A DNA stretch of 64,000 bases, taken from positions 744,001 through 808,000 of the forward strand of contig NZ_CADDWH010000001.1 of assembly GCF_902809865.1 (NCBI RefSeq), in the 5' to 3' direction. Made by a program: the position numbers and the translations under genes. This document shows positions 44,259 to 53,759 of this stretch, one piece after another. The notes beneath the pieces are model-generated. The model searched no databases. It was given only the letters and a program-made list of their open reading frames with translations, and had not been told where the DNA came from. Origin of the DNA: Halobacillus sp. Marseille-Q1614 (GTDB taxonomy: Bacteria > Bacillota > Bacilli > Bacillales > Halobacillaceae). How positions within the stretch are numbered: position 1 is the first letter of the stretch; every line of letters begins with the position of its first letter.

Positions 44259-44426
44259 CTTGTCTTATGCTTGTCGCAGCTTACCGAGGCACCTCCACTT
44301 TTAAAAGGTCCAGTTGCGAGGGGCAGGCCTTCGTGTCATAAGCAATCCCATTACGTGGCAAAGGACCGCCACTGCATGGTTTTGCATATGCATGTCAGGC
44401 CTAACTTAGCCCCTCTTACTTTTCTT
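44259..44426 (-). repeat. Intergenic repeat family 2, second locus
   Basis: Read on the minus strand the unit 44426–44308 aligns along its length with 23368–23487: same GTCCTT loop, same TAATGGG and GCTTATGAC blocks, same end (AACTGGAC). The stem arms differ in paired fashion (for example GTGGC with GCCAC where the other has CGGCA with TGCCG). A partial second unit (44302–44259) follows. The remainder of 44176–44512 has the trxA promoter only. A 75-codon frame over the repeat is not a gene. Confidence 0.75.
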
Positions 44427-44441
44427 AGCATAAACAAATTG

Positions 44442-44471
44442 TTAGTCACTCAAAATATAAAGTGATATACT
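44442..44471 (+). promoter_or_regulatory. Probable trxA promoter
   Basis: TTAGTC (44442–44447) and TATACT (44466–44471), 18-bp spacer. The −35 box is weak. Confidence 0.4.
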
Positions 44472-44512
44472 CATTACAGATCAAAAGATTATGATCGAGG
44501 AGGAATTTATTT

Positions 44513-44827
44513 ATGGCACTTGTTAAAGCAACTGATCAGAACTTTACAGAAGAAACTAGCGAGGGATTAGTACTTGCTGATTTCTGGGCACCTTGGTGTG
44601 GCCCTTGTAAAATGATCGCTCCCGTACTTGAAGAACTAGATGAAGAGATGAGCGATCAAGTGAAAATTGTGAAGCTTGATGTAGATGAAAACCAGGAAAC
44701 TGCCAGTAAGTTTGGCGTTATGAGTATTCCTACATTGCTTCTATTCAAAGATGGAAAAGTAGTTGATCAGGTCATTGGTTTCCAGCCTAAGGAAGCACTT
44801 GCTGAATTGATTACAAAGCATTCTTAA
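44513..44827 (+). CDS. trxA: Thioredoxin
   Basis: This 104-residue redox protein has the active site WCGPCK (Cys29, Cys32), the cis-proline in [11 protein letters not shown] and the usual thioredoxin fold throughout. It reduces ribonucleotide reductase and other proteins in the cytosol. GAGGAGG lies before ATG. It is monocistronic, with its own promoter and terminator, and follows etfA as in B. subtilis. Confidence 0.97.
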   Translation: MALVKATDQNFTEETSEGLVLADFWAPWCGPCKMIAPVLEELDEEMSDQVKIVKLDVDENQETASKFGVMSIPTLLLFKDGKVVDQVIGFQPKEALAELITKHS

Positions 44828-44843
44828 TCAACAATTTAAGAGA

Positions 44844-44876
44844 AAGCCACGTTGCTTCAGCGACGTGGCTTTTTTG
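44844..44876 (+). terminator. Terminator of trxA
   Basis: AAGCCACGT and ACGTGGCTT form a 9-bp stem followed by T residues. Confidence 0.9.
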
Positions 44877-44941
44877 CTGTATATCATTTCCTAAATGTGG
44901 TACATTTTTAGAAGAACCACAATAGGGTGGAGTGAGCAACA

Positions 44942-46735
44942 ATGAATAACAATTTAAAAGAAAAGCTAGCCGTGCTGCCGGGTCAGCCGGGCTGCTATTT
45001 AATGAAAGATAAACAGGGTACGATTATATACGTTGGAAAAGCCAAGGTATTAAAAAATCGGGTCCGCTCTTATTTTACGGGAGCCCATGATGGAAAGACC
45101 CAAAGATTAGTCCGGGAAATCGTGGACTTCGAATATATCGTGACGACTTCAGAGATTGAAGCGTTGATTCTTGAAATGAACTTAATTAAAAAGCATGACC
45201 CTAAATATAACGTCATGCTTAAAGATGATAAGACATATCCGTATTTGAAAGTTACAGCCGAAAGGCATCCGAAGCTGATTGTAACGAGAAAGGTTAAAAA
45301 GGATAAGGGGAAATACTTTGGTCCTTACCCTAACGTTATAGCGGCAAGGGAAACGAAGAAACTGCTCGACCGTCTGTATCCTTTAAGAAAGTGCAATACG
45401 ATGCCTGATCGTGTTTGTCTATATTACCATATGCATCAATGCTTGGGCCCTTGTGAATTTCCTGTTTCTAAAGAAACCAATCAGGAAATCGTCCAGAGCA
45501 TTACATCTTTTTTAGCAGGCGGGCACAAGGAAATCAAAGATGACCTGAAAAATAAAATGCATGAAGCTTCTGAAAAGCTTGATTTTGAAAGAGCGAAAGA
45601 ATATCGCGATCAGATTGAACATATAGAGTCTGTTATGGAGCAGCAGAAGATGACGATGAATGACCGCGTTGACCGTGACATCTTCGGCTATTCATACAAT
45701 AAAGGCTGGATGTGTGTACAGGTGTTTTTCATCCGCCAGGGCAAACTGATTGAAAGAGATGTCGCTCTATTTCCGTTCTTTGATGACCCGGAAGATTCTT
45801 TCCTAAGCTATATTGGACGATTCTACCTGCATCAGAATCACCTTTATCCAAAAGAGGTGCTCGTACCTATCGCAACGAAAACAGAACTGTTAGAGGGGAT
45901 TATTGATACAAAAGTATTGATTCCCATGCGCGGGCGTAAGAAGGAACTCGTGGAATTAGCGATGAAGAATGCAGAAATTGCACTTGAAGAAAAGTTCGCT
46001 TTAATTGAAAGAGATGAAGAGCGTACGATTAAAGCAGTAGAAACACTGGGTGAGGCATTAAATATCGAAACGCCTTACCGGATCGAAGCATTTGATAACT
46101 CGAATATACAAGGGACAGACCCGGTTTCGGCTATGGTCGCGTTTATAGATGGAAAACCTAACAAGAAGGAATACCGCAAGTATAAAGTAAAAAACGTAGA
46201 AGGTCCTGATGACTACGACACTATGCGTGAAGTAATTAGGAGAAGGTATGCACGGGTGCTTAAAGAAGATCTGCCTTTACCTGATTTAATCGTCGTGGAC
46301 GGCGGTAAGGGACAAATGTCGGCGGCGATTGACGTGCTGGAAAATGAACTGGGACTTGATGTTCCGTTATGCGGATTAGCAAAGGATGATAAACATAAGA
46401 CGAGTGAGCTCTTATACGGCGAGCCGCCAAGTATAGTGCCGCTTGATCGAAACTCGCAGGAATTTTATCTAGTCCAGCGAATTCAGGATGAAGTGCACCG
46501 TTTTGCTATCTCGTTCCACAGGCAATTGCGCGGCAAAGGAGCTCTTCAATCAGAGCTCGACAAAATCCCGGGGGTTGGACAGAAGCGCAGACGATTACTA
46601 CTAAGACACTTTAAGTCTGTAAAAGCCATAAAAGAAGCTGTACCGGATGACCTTACGAAGTTAGGGCTGCCTCAGCCTGTCGCCCAAAATATAATTGAAA
46701 CCTTAAACCAAGAAGAAGAGCCAGCTGAGGAGTGA
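44942..46735 (+). CDS. uvrC: Excinuclease ABC subunit C
   Basis: This 597-residue nucleotide-excision nuclease makes both incisions. The GIY-YIG domain is at about 12–95 ([25 protein letters not shown]), a UVR motif at about 200–235 ([30 protein letters not shown]), and the RNase H-like domain at about 370–540 ([21 protein letters not shown]). Tandem HhH motifs ([16 protein letters not shown]) close it. The stop codon lies within a terminator stem. Confidence 0.97.
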   Translation: MNNNLKEKLAVLPGQPGCYLMKDKQGTIIYVGKAKVLKNRVRSYFTGAHDGKTQRLVREIVDFEYIVTTSEIEALILEMNLIKKHDPKYNVMLKDDKTYPYLKVTAERHPKLIVTRKVKKDKGKYFGPYPNVIAARETKKLLDRLYPLRKCNTMPDRVCLYYHMHQCLGPCEFPVSKETNQEIVQSITSFLAGGHKEIKDDLKNKMHEASEKLDFERAKEYRDQIEHIESVMEQQKMTMNDRVDRDIFGYSYNKGWMCVQVFFIRQGKLIERDVALFPFFDDPEDSFLSYIGRFYLHQNHLYPKEVLVPIATKTELLEGIIDTKVLIPMRGRKKELVELAMKNAEIALEEKFALIERDEERTIKAVETLGEALNIETPYRIEAFDNSNIQGTDPVSAMVAFIDGKPNKKEYRKYKVKNVEGPDDYDTMREVIRRRYARVLKEDLPLPDLIVVDGGKGQMSAAIDVLENELGLDVPLCGLAKDDKHKTSELLYGEPPSIVPLDRNSQEFYLVQRIQDEVHRFAISFHRQLRGKGALQSELDKIPGVGQKRRRLLLRHFKSVKAIKEAVPDDLTKLGLPQPVAQNIIETLNQEEEPAEE

Positions 46736-46750
46736 ACAGCTGGCTCTTTA
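46718..46750. terminator. Terminator overlapping the uvrC stop
   Basis: GAGCCAGCTG and CAGCTGGCTC form a 10-bp stem followed by TTTATTATT. It also lies at the 3' edge of convergent yslB. Confidence 0.8.
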
Positions 46751-47191
46751 TTATTCCTTCGTCGCCATTATTTCAATAATACGCTTTTGTATAACTTCTT
46801 CCATGCATTCATATGTATCATCGGTTATGCTGCAAAGGACTTCTGATAAAAAACCGCATTCCAATCTGAAGTCTACAGGGAATAATTTTTGGGTCAGCCG
46901 TTTCTCAACGATATGGCCATGCAGGTGGAAAGTCAACGTACGTTTTTTCTCTTTCACAAGCTGCAATTCGCCCCATCCCATATACTGAAAGAACTCAAAG
47001 AGCTCTTCAAAACTTTCTATTTTCGTTTCGCGGGCTATATTCTTCCCCATAAAATAAAGCAAGTATGGAGCTTCTTTTCCTAAAAAGTCGGGGAGAGTAT
47101 AGTATCTCAGCAGATCGTAGCCTGCTCCGGTAGCAACCAGCGATGAAATATTCTCTGTCTTTAGCTTAGCTGATTCTTTCACAACGCTCAT
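46751..47191 (-). CDS. yslB: YslB-like DUF2507 protein
   Basis: A 146-residue soluble protein of the YslB/DUF2507 family (VLVATGAGYDLLRYYTLPDFLG-type core, here LVATGAGYDLLRYYTLPDFL, and PVDFRLECGFLSEVL), with a heme-NO-binding-like/V4R-like appearance. The function is not known. ATG at 47191, 9 bp behind GAGGGG, is chosen; an upstream in-frame ATG (47275) would add a 28-residue tail. It lies between uvrC and sdhC on the opposite strand, the same position as in B. subtilis. Confidence 0.82.
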   Translation of the reverse strand: MSVVKESAKLKTENISSLVATGAGYDLLRYYTLPDFLGKEAPYLLYFMGKNIARETKIESFEELFEFFQYMGWGELQLVKEKKRTLTFHLHGHIVEKRLTQKLFPVDFRLECGFLSEVLCSITDDTYECMEEVIQKRIIEIMATKE

Positions 47192-47294
47192 TCCTTTCTG
47201 CCCCTCTATTATCCCCCGAATTAGGAAAACTCGCAACATGTTTCCGTGCAATAAACCAAATGTACGTTTTTCCATAATTTATATCCTTGATTTC

Positions 47295-47323
47295 TTGACG
47301 CTCTTACGTGATAGAAGTACAAT
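47295..47323 (+). promoter_or_regulatory. Sigma-A promoter of sdhCAB
   Basis: TTGACG (47295–47300) and TACAAT (47318–47323), 17-bp spacer. The leader is long, about 130 nt. Confidence 0.75.
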
Positions 47324-47398
47324 AAACGTGTTACAAATTGTACATTTATCAGTTTTTATATGAGAATTTGTGGATTTTCATATATTTTTAAGCTGTTT

Positions 47399-47414
47399 GT
47401 AAAGCGCTTTATTA
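47399..47414 (+). promoter_or_regulatory. cre-like palindrome in sdh leader
   Basis: TGTAAAGCGCTTTATT contains the perfect 12-bp palindrome TAAAGCGCTTTA, close to the 14–16-bp CcpA operator form. Its position downstream of the promoter would suit roadblock repression by CcpA. Confidence 0.4.
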
Positions 47415-47461
47415 TCTGAAATGTGCAAAAATCTATCGCTATCATCTTGAGGGGGGTAAAC

Positions 47462-48082
47462 ATGGCAGGAACACGAGGATACGTAAACAGAAGATTACAT
47501 TCATTATTAGGAGTAGTTCCAATTGGAATATTCCTTATCCAGCACTTAACCGTGAATTACTTTGCTACACGCGGGCCTGAGGCGTTTAACAATGCGGCGC
47601 ATTTTATGGAAAGCTTACCATACCGCTACGTCCTGGAAACTTTTATTATATTTTTACCGCTGCTTTTCCACGGTATTTATGGGGTATATATCGCGTTTAC
47701 GGCAAAGAGTAACCTATCTAATTTTGGTTATTTCCGAAACTGGATGTTCATCTTACAGCGCGTCACGGGTATCATTACACTTATTTTTATAGCGTGGCAT
47801 GTGTGGGAAACTCGTATAGCCATTGGATTTGGCTGGGCTGAATTGAATTATCAGCTGATGGAAGGCATTCTTACAGATCCATTCTTTTTCTGGTTCTACA
47901 TAGTAGGGGTTATTTCCACGACATTCCACTTCTCTAATGGCCTATGGTCATTCTTTGTCAGCTGGGGACTTACAGTTTCACCACGCTCTCAAAGAATCAT
48001 GACTTATGTAAGCATGATTGTTTTCATTGCCATTTCCTATGTCGGTGTACGTACGCTAATTCAATTCGCTTATGGAATTTAA
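47462..48082 (+). CDS. sdhC: Succinate dehydrogenase cytochrome b558 subunit
   Basis: This 206-residue membrane anchor has five helices and binds two haems. Histidines suited as ligands are present in the helices (RRLHSLLG, LIQHLTVNYF, LLFHGIYGVYI, IAWHVWE and TTFHFSNGLW). ATG at 47462 behind TTGAGGGGGG gives MAGTRGYVNRR; an upstream ATG adds an unsupported extension. It is the first gene of sdhCAB, linking succinate oxidation to menaquinone at the membrane. Confidence 0.95.
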   Translation: MAGTRGYVNRRLHSLLGVVPIGIFLIQHLTVNYFATRGPEAFNNAAHFMESLPYRYVLETFIIFLPLLFHGIYGVYIAFTAKSNLSNFGYFRNWMFILQRVTGIITLIFIAWHVWETRIAIGFGWAELNYQLMEGILTDPFFFWFYIVGVISTTFHFSNGLWSFFVSWGLTVSPRSQRIMTYVSMIVFIAISYVGVRTLIQFAYGI

Positions 48083-48130
48083 ATAATCATTCATGATCTG
48101 TTATAGAAAGCAAGGGAGTGAGGTTCAATC

Positions 48131-49882
48131 ATGAGTAATCGAAATATAGTTATTGTTGGCGGAGGTCTTGCGGGACTGATGGCGACAATTAAGGCTGCAG
48201 AGCAGGGTGTACATGTGGACCTTCTATCTGTAGTACCCGTTAAACGTTCTCACTCTGTATGTGCCCAAGGTGGAATTAATGGGGCCGTAAACACGAAAGG
48301 TGAAGGAGATTCACCGTGGGAACACTTTGACGATACAGTTTATGGAGGAGACTTCTTAGCAAACCAGCCGCCAGTAAAAGCAATGTGTGAAGCTGCACCA
48401 GGAATTATTCACTTGCTTGACCGTATGGGAGTTATGTTCAACCGTACTCCTGAAGGGCTGCTTGACTTCCGTCGCTTTGGCGGGACACAGCACCATAGAA
48501 CGGCATTTGCCGGGGCTACAACAGGCCAGCAATTATTATACGCTCTTGATGAACAAGTCCGCCGTCACGAGGTGAACGGACTTGTGACAAAATATGAGAA
48601 TTGGGAATTTATATCTGCTATAATTGATGAAAAGGGAGTAGGCCGCGGTGTTGTCGGTCAAAACCTGAGAAATCATGAAATTAAAGCGTTTCCTGCCGAT
48701 GCTGTGATTATGGCTACAGGCGGCCCTGGAATCATTTTCGGTAAATCTACGAACTCTGTGATCAATACTGGTTCTGCTGCTGGTTCTCTTTATCAGCAAG
48801 GAGCTAAGTATGCGAATGGAGAATTCATTCAGATCCACCCAACGGCCATTCCTGGTGATGACAAACTGCGCTTAATGAGTGAGTCAGCTCGCGGAGAAGG
48901 CGGCCGTGTTTGGACATATAAAGATGGGGAGCCTTGGTACTTCCTCGAGGAAAAATACCCGGCTTACGGGAACCTCGTACCGCGTGATATTGCCACTCGT
49001 GAAATTTTCGACGTGTGTGTTAACCAGAAGCTTGGGATTAACGGAGAAAACATGGTTTATCTCGACCTTTCCCATAAAGATCCTAAGGAACTGGATGTTA
49101 AGCTTGGCGGTATTATCGAAATTTATGAAAAATTCGTTGGCGAAGATCCACGTAAAGTCCCTATGAAGATCTTCCCGGCTGTCCACTATTCTATGGGCGG
49201 TCTATGGGTCGACTTTGACCAGATGACAAATATTCCAGGAATCTTTGCAGCGGGTGAATGTGACTACAGCCAGCACGGAGGAAACCGTTTAGGTGCTAAC
49301 TCCTTATTGTCATCCATCTATGGCGGTATGGTTGCCGGACCGAAAGCCGTTGAATATACGGACGGGCTGGAAACGATCTCTGAGGAAATGACCTCTACGC
49401 TGTTCGATCAGAAAGTAAAAGAAGAGCAGGAAAAGTTCGAGCAGATCATGAGCATGGATGGAGATGAAAATGCTTACCAGATTCATAAGGAACTTGGTGA
49501 GTGGATGACAGATAACGTAACAGTAGTTCGTGAAAACGAAAAACTCCTTAAAACGGATGAAAAGATTGTTGAGTTAATGGAGAGATATTCACGTATTAAC
49601 ATTAACGATACGTCGAGATGGAGTAACCAGGGAGCTATGTTTACACGTCAGCTTTGGAATATGCTTCAGTTGGCCCGTGTTATTACACAGGGTGCCTATA
49701 ACCGTAATGAAAGCCGTGGAGCTCACTTTAAACCTGAATTCCCGGATCGTAACGACGAAGATTGGCTGAAAACAACCATTGCTGATTATGACAAGGCAAA
49801 CAACCAGCCTGTGTTCAGTTACGAGCCTGTAGATACATCGTTGATTACACCGAGGAAACGAGATTACTCTAAAAGCAAATAA
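48131..49882 (+). CDS. sdhA: Succinate dehydrogenase flavoprotein subunit
   Basis: This 583-residue subunit has an N-terminal dinucleotide motif VIVGGGLAGLMATIKAAE, the FAD-attaching His41 in RSHSVCAQGG, and the substrate-site segment RRFGGTQHHRTAFAGATTG. C-terminal QTGL-type active-site arginines lie in FAAGECDYSQHGGNRLGANSLL. It oxidises succinate to fumarate. AAGGGAGTGAGG lies before ATG. It follows sdhC by 48 bp. Confidence 0.97.
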   Translation: MSNRNIVIVGGGLAGLMATIKAAEQGVHVDLLSVVPVKRSHSVCAQGGINGAVNTKGEGDSPWEHFDDTVYGGDFLANQPPVKAMCEAAPGIIHLLDRMGVMFNRTPEGLLDFRRFGGTQHHRTAFAGATTGQQLLYALDEQVRRHEVNGLVTKYENWEFISAIIDEKGVGRGVVGQNLRNHEIKAFPADAVIMATGGPGIIFGKSTNSVINTGSAAGSLYQQGAKYANGEFIQIHPTAIPGDDKLRLMSESARGEGGRVWTYKDGEPWYFLEEKYPAYGNLVPRDIATREIFDVCVNQKLGINGENMVYLDLSHKDPKELDVKLGGIIEIYEKFVGEDPRKVPMKIFPAVHYSMGGLWVDFDQMTNIPGIFAAGECDYSQHGGNRLGANSLLSSIYGGMVAGPKAVEYTDGLETISEEMTSTLFDQKVKEEQEKFEQIMSMDGDENAYQIHKELGEWMTDNVTVVRENEKLLKTDEKIVELMERYSRININDTSRWSNQGAMFTRQLWNMLQLARVITQGAYNRNESRGAHFKPEFPDRNDEDWLKTTIADYDKANNQPVFSYEPVDTSLITPRKRDYSKSK

Positions 49883-49897
49883 AGGAGGTTCACCATT

Positions 49898-50662
49898 ATG
49901 AGCGAAAATAAAACGATTACGTTTATTATTACGCGTCAGGATGATCCCGAATCTGCTCCATATGAAGAAACCTTCGAAATTCCATATCGTAAAAATATGA
50001 ACGTTATTTCCGCTTTAATGGAAATACGACGCAACCCGGTAAATGCGGAAGGCAAAGCGACCTCTCCTGTTGATTGGGAAATGGGTTGCCTGGAAGAAGT
50101 TTGTGGAGCTTGTTCGATGGTTATTAACGGAAAACCAAGACAGTCATGTACAGCTCTTGTCGATAAGCTTGAGCAGCCGATCCGGTTAGCTCCGATGTCC
50201 ACATTCCCAGTAATGCGTGACTTGGCAGTGGACCGAAATAGAATGTTTGATTCCTTGAAGAAAGTAAAAGCCTGGATTCCAATTGATGGTACTTACGATC
50301 TTGGACCAGGGCCGAGAATGCCTGAAAGTAAACGCCAGTGGGCTTATGAACTTTCTAAATGTATGACGTGCGGGGTTTGCCTTGAAGCCTGCCCGAACGT
50401 TAACAGCAAATCAGATTTTATTGGTCCGGCGGCTCTTTCCCAAGTACGTCTATTCAACTCCCACCCAACGGGGGCTATGAATAAGAGCGAACGTCTTCAG
50501 ACGATTATGGATGAAGAAGGAATTATGGGGTGTGGAAATGCACAAAACTGTGTGCAGGCCTGCCCTAAAGGAATCCCATTAACGACTTCTCTTGCCGCAC
50601 TGTATCGTGATACGGCCATTGAATCGTTTAAGAGCTTCTTCGGAAGTGACCAGCGCGTATAA
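49898..50662 (+). CDS. sdhB: Succinate dehydrogenase iron–sulfur subunit
   Basis: This 254-residue subunit carries the N-terminal [2Fe-2S] cysteines (CLEEVCGACSMVINGKPRQSC) and the two C-terminal clusters in CMTCGVCLEACPNV and CGNAQNCVQACPKG. It passes electrons from FAD to the cytochrome. AAAGGAGG lies before ATG, 15 bp after sdhA. A terminator ends the operon. Confidence 0.97.
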   Translation: MSENKTITFIITRQDDPESAPYEETFEIPYRKNMNVISALMEIRRNPVNAEGKATSPVDWEMGCLEEVCGACSMVINGKPRQSCTALVDKLEQPIRLAPMSTFPVMRDLAVDRNRMFDSLKKVKAWIPIDGTYDLGPGPRMPESKRQWAYELSKCMTCGVCLEACPNVNSKSDFIGPAALSQVRLFNSHPTGAMNKSERLQTIMDEEGIMGCGNAQNCVQACPKGIPLTTSLAALYRDTAIESFKSFFGSDQRV

Positions 50663-50678
50663 ATACCATAAATTATGA

Positions 50679-50711
50679 AAAACCACTGTCAAAAATGGCA
50701 GTGGTTTTTTT
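50679..50711 (+). terminator. Terminator of sdhCAB
   Basis: AAACCACTG and CAGTGGTTT form a 9-bp stem (extendable inward), followed by T residues. Confidence 0.9.
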
Positions 50712-50719
50712 GTCGATGG

Positions 50720-50747
50720 TTGTCCTATTTATTTCACGTAGTATAAT
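50720..50747 (+). promoter_or_regulatory. Promoter of the ComP-like kinase gene
   Basis: TTGTCC (50720–50725) and TATAAT (50742–50747), 16-bp spacer. Only about 35 bp separates the −10 box from the start codon, leaving no room for a pheromone gene. Confidence 0.6.
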
Positions 50748-50782
50748 AAAAATTATTGATTTTTATTGAAGGTGGAAGGCAT

Positions 50783-53107
50783 ATGAAGTCATTTAACAAG
50801 AAAGAGCTGGCTTTATTACTTTTTATTATAGCGTCGGCTAGTTATATAACTATTATTTCTATTAATCAGCCTTTTCTAGGGATAGAAGTAGAAAGCACAA
50901 ACGAAGGATGGGAAATCTCCCATATTAAAGGGGAGAGCTGGGCAGACCGTCAGGGAGTACCTTTGGGAGCTGAAGTATCTGCGATCAATGACGAACTCCC
51001 TGAGGAACATTATACGGTTTTCATGTTTGGAGAAATCGAGAATGCGAACTCTTTTGAAATAATAAATGAGGGAGAAACGATTGTCTATGAGGGAATCGAA
51101 CAATCTTCCATTATTCATTGGGCTTTATTTATCATCCTTCCTCTTATTTTCTTAGTAATTGTACTCTGGATATCACAAGTCGTTAAGAAAAAGGTAGAGA
51201 AACGCTTCTCGGCACACCTGCTCGTCCTGTTTTTCTTATTAATAGGCTTAGGTTATCTCAGTGCCAGCGGAGCTGTCAGAGATGATCTATACAGCGTGTT
51301 TTTAAATACATTATTATTCTTATTATCTCCGGTTGTCTTAATCCATTTCTTATACAATTACTTTGCGGAGTTTAACGTCTATTGGTTTTCGAAAAAATGG
51401 TTTCAGAGTTTATATATCATTGTACTGATTACCGGCCTTCTGGAAAGTGTATTCCTGATGCTCGTTTACTATCCGCCTTACTTTTACCAGATTCCGCGGA
51501 TTTTATTATTGCTGCAATACATTCTGTTATTTTTTATTATCTATAGAGGTCTTTACCTTTATAAGGATCAGGCTCACGGAGTACTGTTTAAATACATGGC
51601 CTTTGCCATGTCGGCAGCTTTTCTTCCTTATATTGTATTATATTTAATTCCGGGACTTACGTTAGGGTTCAAGCTGATTCCCCTTGAAGTCGCGGCTGTA
51701 TTCCTGCTGGCGCTGCCAGCGACCTTTATGTACTTAGTGACAAGGGAACGCTTGATTGACATTGATTTTTATATGGGACGGCTGAGGTATTATGCTATCT
51801 TATCCACGATCCCGAGCTTTGGGATTCTTATAGTGATTGCATTGACGATGGGCGACCGCCTGAGAGCTGTTCACTATGTAGAAATTTATTTTGTAGTCCT
51901 GTTTATGCTGATCCTTTTTTTATCGGTAAAAGAAATCCTGGACTTCCGGCTGCAGCAGTATTTATTCGCAGCACGCTATAGTTATCAGGAAAGTATGCAC
52001 CGTCTGGCTAAAGATATGAAAGACCAGACAAATGCGGTAGATCTTATGAAAGTATTGCGCGGGGAGATCAGCAGTGTTCTTAATGTGCGCCATATTTACA
52101 TTTATTCAAAGCATATTGATAAGCCGATGTATTGTGTCTATGACCCTATTCCGGAAAATCTGCTCGGCCATTTTACAGAGAATTTTGATGTAAACAAGTA
52201 TGATATTGGATCCATCGTTGAGACTCAGAAAGGCTTTGGTGTTATCGTTGGTTTTTCTTTAGAAAAAGTAACGATGCTGTGGTGCGAAGGAAAGAAAAAT
52301 TTTACCGCGTTAAACCGTGATGAAAAAACATATTTGCAGACCATTTCCCACAACGCCAATATCGCTATTGAAAATATGAATCTCATTGAAGATCTTTTAA
52401 AAGAGCTGAGGACACTGAGAAGTGATCAGACGCAGCAATATCCAGCGTGGCTCTCAAGGCTCTTATTCTCCATTGCGGAGAATCAACGGAAGCAGTTATC
52501 GATCGATTTACATGATACCGTGCTTCAGGAACAGTTATATTTATACAGGAAAATGGACGACCTGATCTGTAAACGGGAAGATCTTCCGAAGACACTGCAG
52601 GCAGAGTTAAATATTTTCAAGGAATCGATTTTAGACAGTATTCACTTAATTAGAGAAACGTGTAATGAATTAAGGCCCGCATTTATTGAAGAATTAGGGC
52701 TGGTCCACGCCATGGAAAATCTAATCGAACAGTATCAGCTGCGTTCCAATTTTACCGTTTATTTTTCTCACCAGAACTTTGACCAGGAACTCGATCAGGA
52801 GAGGGTCTTAGCTATTTTTAGAATCACTCAGGAACTTTTATCAAATGCGATGAAGCACTCAGAAGCGAAAATCGTAAAGCTGAGTTTATCTAATACGGAT
52901 AAAGAAGTTACCCTTATGTATTCGGATAATGGTCAGGGAATGGATTATTCCTTCCAGCGGGACTTGTTTTCCCATATTGGTTTATCAGGGATTGAACAGC
53001 GTGTCCACGGGTTAGACGGTCAGCTGAACGTAGAAACAGCCCCGAATGCAGGTTTTAAGGCTGTCATTAAATTTCCAAGTACAGCCTACAAGGAGGTTAG
53101 AGTATGA
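50783..53107 (+). CDS. ComP-like membrane histidine kinase
   Basis: This 774-residue kinase resembles ComP from end to end. TM1 (8–28) is followed by a PDZ-like extracellular segment (30–105, GWEISHIKGESWADRQGVPLGAEVSAIND). A block of about seven membrane helices (110–390) ends in the IDFYMGRLRYYAILS and VKEILDF motifs shared with ComP. A GAF-like region comes next, then HisKA_3 with His577 in LSIDLHDTVLQEQ and a HATPase. ATG at 50783 lies behind AAGGTGG. Its 3' end overlaps the regulator gene by 4 bp. No comQ or comX is beside it, so the signal is unknown. Confidence 0.82.
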   Translation: MKSFNKKELALLLFIIASASYITIISINQPFLGIEVESTNEGWEISHIKGESWADRQGVPLGAEVSAINDELPEEHYTVFMFGEIENANSFEIINEGETIVYEGIEQSSIIHWALFIILPLIFLVIVLWISQVVKKKVEKRFSAHLLVLFFLLIGLGYLSASGAVRDDLYSVFLNTLLFLLSPVVLIHFLYNYFAEFNVYWFSKKWFQSLYIIVLITGLLESVFLMLVYYPPYFYQIPRILLLLQYILLFFIIYRGLYLYKDQAHGVLFKYMAFAMSAAFLPYIVLYLIPGLTLGFKLIPLEVAAVFLLALPATFMYLVTRERLIDIDFYMGRLRYYAILSTIPSFGILIVIALTMGDRLRAVHYVEIYFVVLFMLILFLSVKEILDFRLQQYLFAARYSYQESMHRLAKDMKDQTNAVDLMKVLRGEISSVLNVRHIYIYSKHIDKPMYCVYDPIPENLLGHFTENFDVNKYDIGSIVETQKGFGVIVGFSLEKVTMLWCEGKKNFTALNRDEKTYLQTISHNANIAIENMNLIEDLLKELRTLRSDQTQQYPAWLSRLLFSIAENQRKQLSIDLHDTVLQEQLYLYRKMDDLICKREDLPKTLQAELNIFKESILDSIHLIRETCNELRPAFIEELGLVHAMENLIEQYQLRSNFTVYFSHQNFDQELDQERVLAIFRITQELLSNAMKHSEAKIVKLSLSNTDKEVTLMYSDNGQGMDYSFQRDLFSHIGLSGIEQRVHGLDGQLNVETAPNAGFKAVIKFPSTAYKEVRV

Positions 53108-53751
53108 CGCGTGTATTAATTGTTGATGATCACCCGGCAGTAGGAGCAGGAACAAAAGCGATGCTTGAGCAGGAAGAAGATATGCTGGTGGATGTCATAG
53201 ATAAGGCTAAAGATACAGAAGATAAGATTAAGAAGCAGGACTATGATGTATTATTGCTTGATTTATATATGCCGGGAATGAGCGGTGTAGAGCTAGCCAA
53301 GGATTTACGGAAGAACCACCCCGATCTCGTCATATTAATTTATACAGGCTTTGACTTAAGCACCCACTTTAACATGCTCGTTGAAGCGAACATTAACGGT
53401 TTCGTAAGCAAGACGGCGACAAGCGAACAGCTCGTTAACGTTATTCGCTGTGCCCTTAGAGATGAAGTGGTCCTTCCGCTTCACTTATTTAAGCAGCTGC
53501 GAAGGTCGGAAGCGAGTGTAGGCGAAACCTCTAAAATGGAAGGCAATAGCATTTCTTTAAATGAGAAAGAACAGTCGATCTTAAAAGAGGTGGCGTCAGG
53601 GCTGACGAATCGTGAAATCGCACAGACCCTTCACATGTCGCAGCGAAGCGTTGAATATACGCTGACTGGAATCTTTAATAAACTGTCGGTGAAATCACGT
53701 ACAGAAGCTTTATTTAAGGCTCAGGAATTTGGATTAATATCTAAAACGTAA
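53104..53751 (+). CDS. ComA/NarL-family response regulator
   Basis: A 215-residue regulator whose receiver domain has VDDHPAV, phospho-acceptor Asp53 (LLLDLYMPGMSG) and a lysine in VSKTATSEQ. Its C-terminal LuxR-type helix-turn-helix (about 150–210) includes EVASGLTNREIAQTLHMSQRSVEYTLTGIFNKL. The SVEY helix matches ComA rather than DegU. It is translationally coupled to the upstream kinase by a 4-bp overlap, so the two form a pair. Target genes are unknown; it is followed by gerE with its own promoter. Confidence 0.85.
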   Translation: MTRVLIVDDHPAVGAGTKAMLEQEEDMLVDVIDKAKDTEDKIKKQDYDVLLLDLYMPGMSGVELAKDLRKNHPDLVILIYTGFDLSTHFNMLVEANINGFVSKTATSEQLVNVIRCALRDEVVLPLHLFKQLRRSEASVGETSKMEGNSISLNEKEQSILKEVASGLTNREIAQTLHMSQRSVEYTLTGIFNKLSVKSRTEALFKAQEFGLISKT

Positions 53752-53759
53752 TCGGCCGG

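Noticed and set aside
44238-44465. 75-codon forward frame before trxA
   Set aside because: It runs through the palindrome and the family 2 repeat and has no ribosome-binding site.
47192-47275. N-terminal extension of yslB
   Set aside because: The GAGGGG site and the expected length of about 147 residues both support ATG at 47191.
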